Shown here one piece after another: positions 38,913 to 39,052 of a DNA stretch of 39,052 nucleotides (position 1 is the first letter of the stretch; each line of letters begins with the position of its first letter). Made by a program: the position numbers and the translations under genes. Source of the stretch: Nanoarchaeota archaeon SCGC AAA011-G17 (GTDB taxonomy: Archaea > Nanobdellota > Nanobdellia > SCGC-AAA011-G17); contig AQRL01000029.1 of assembly GCA_000402515.1 (NCBI GenBank), forward strand, positions 1 through 39,052. Reading direction: 5' to 3'. Below the pieces are notes generated by a model. It had not been told where the DNA came from, searched no databases, and worked only from the letters and a program-made list of their open reading frames with translations.

Positions 38913-39052
38913 ACTATCTTATTAGAATATTCTAATATATAAACTTATCTCTTATATCAGTATCTCCGAATAGGCTTTTTAAATTGTAGTGTTATCTCTA
39001 CTTTGTGAAAAACCTTTCCTTAGTGACCCTACAGATGATCAATCAAAAGACT
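38913..39052. promoter_or_regulatory. Upstream region of the ArsR operon
   Basis: On the minus strand TTTATATA (about 38937-38944) lies about 28 bases before ATG 38912. Beyond 38960 no convincing gene or RNA was seen up to the window end. Confidence 0.4.
38921..38936. promoter_or_regulatory. 16-bp palindrome, putative ArsR operator
   Basis: ATTAGAATATTCTAAT is a perfect palindrome between the TATA box and the ArsR start codon, so a bound dimer would block initiation. It differs in sequence from the palindrome at the second ArsR gene. Confidence 0.6.

Noticed and set aside
1-39052. CRISPR array, transposase, integrase or phage genes
   Set aside because: No regularly spaced repeats, DDE motifs or integrase signatures were seen; the only mobile elements supported are the two inteins.
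1-39052. TAG recoded as pyrrolysine across the genome
   Set aside because: Several well-bounded genes end at TAG (589, 6880, 9714) with downstream genes starting normally.

Overview
The window is AT-rich (roughly 30% G+C by eye) and clearly archaeal. It carries aIF5B, the gamma subunit of aIF2, ribosomal proteins L7Ae, S28e, L24e and S6e, an archaeal-type glutamyl-tRNA synthetase and a diphthamide synthase (Dph6). TATA boxes lie about 25 bases before start codons, and Shine-Dalgarno sites appear mainly inside operons. The many tiny genes, tight overlaps and lycopene-cyclase-domain protein point to a DPANN-type lineage (Woesearchaeota/Pacearchaeota-like); that placement is inference. No tRNA, rRNA, CRISPR array or transposase was found.

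Region 1 (1-6880, + strand) holds housekeeping genes: a phosphoglycerate-mutase-like protein, a frameshifted membrane protein, a secreted repeat protein, a cysteine-rich small protein, gltX, dph6, an arginase-like protein, and the L7Ae-S28e-L24e operon.

Region 2 (6877-9092, - strand) is a four-gene block between the ribosomal operon and ndk. It encodes two exported proteins, one resembling a bacterial outer-membrane beta-barrel with a terminal Phe, and a protein whose GC-rich 3' end runs on in frame past a TAG. This looks like a variable or transferred region.

Region 3 (9223-20345, + strand) returns to information processing: ndk, infB, S6e, small genes, eif2g, a winged-helix protein, an M50-type protease, a TPR protein and a possible ADP-ribosyltransferase. 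Both infB and eif2g are split by large homing-endonuclease inteins at the same P-loop position (GHVDHGK/TT).

Region 4 (20426-30313) is an oxidative-stress and redox block: ZIP transporter, Fur/PerR-type regulator with a perfect 19-bp palindrome at its promoter, nitroreductase, superoxide dismutase, zinc-ribbon protein, CuA-like cupredoxin lipoprotein, peroxiredoxin, pterin dehydratase, endonuclease III, MsrA-MsrB fusion, ferritin-like protein, ferredoxins, hemerythrin, a quinone-reductase-like flavoprotein, DoxX and an HxlR regulator.

Region 5 (30308-38912, - strand) looks like a copper/metal-response island in two consecutive operons, each headed by an ArsR-type repressor gene with its own palindrome. 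The upstream operon has a membrane-anchored winged-helix protein with a Met-rich outer loop, a Met/His-rich SHOCT protein, a second SHOCT protein, a DUF302 protein, a helical protein, a thioredoxin and a frameshifted small gene. The downstream operon has a DUF5676 protein, TRASH/YHS-type zinc-ribbon peptides, a zinc-finger/TM/thioredoxin-like fusion, a DUF2933 protein, micro-membrane proteins, a lycopene-cyclase-domain protein, a CPVC membrane protein and a copper P-type ATPase. Together regions 4 and 5 suggest a small archaeon adapted to fluctuating oxygen and copper.
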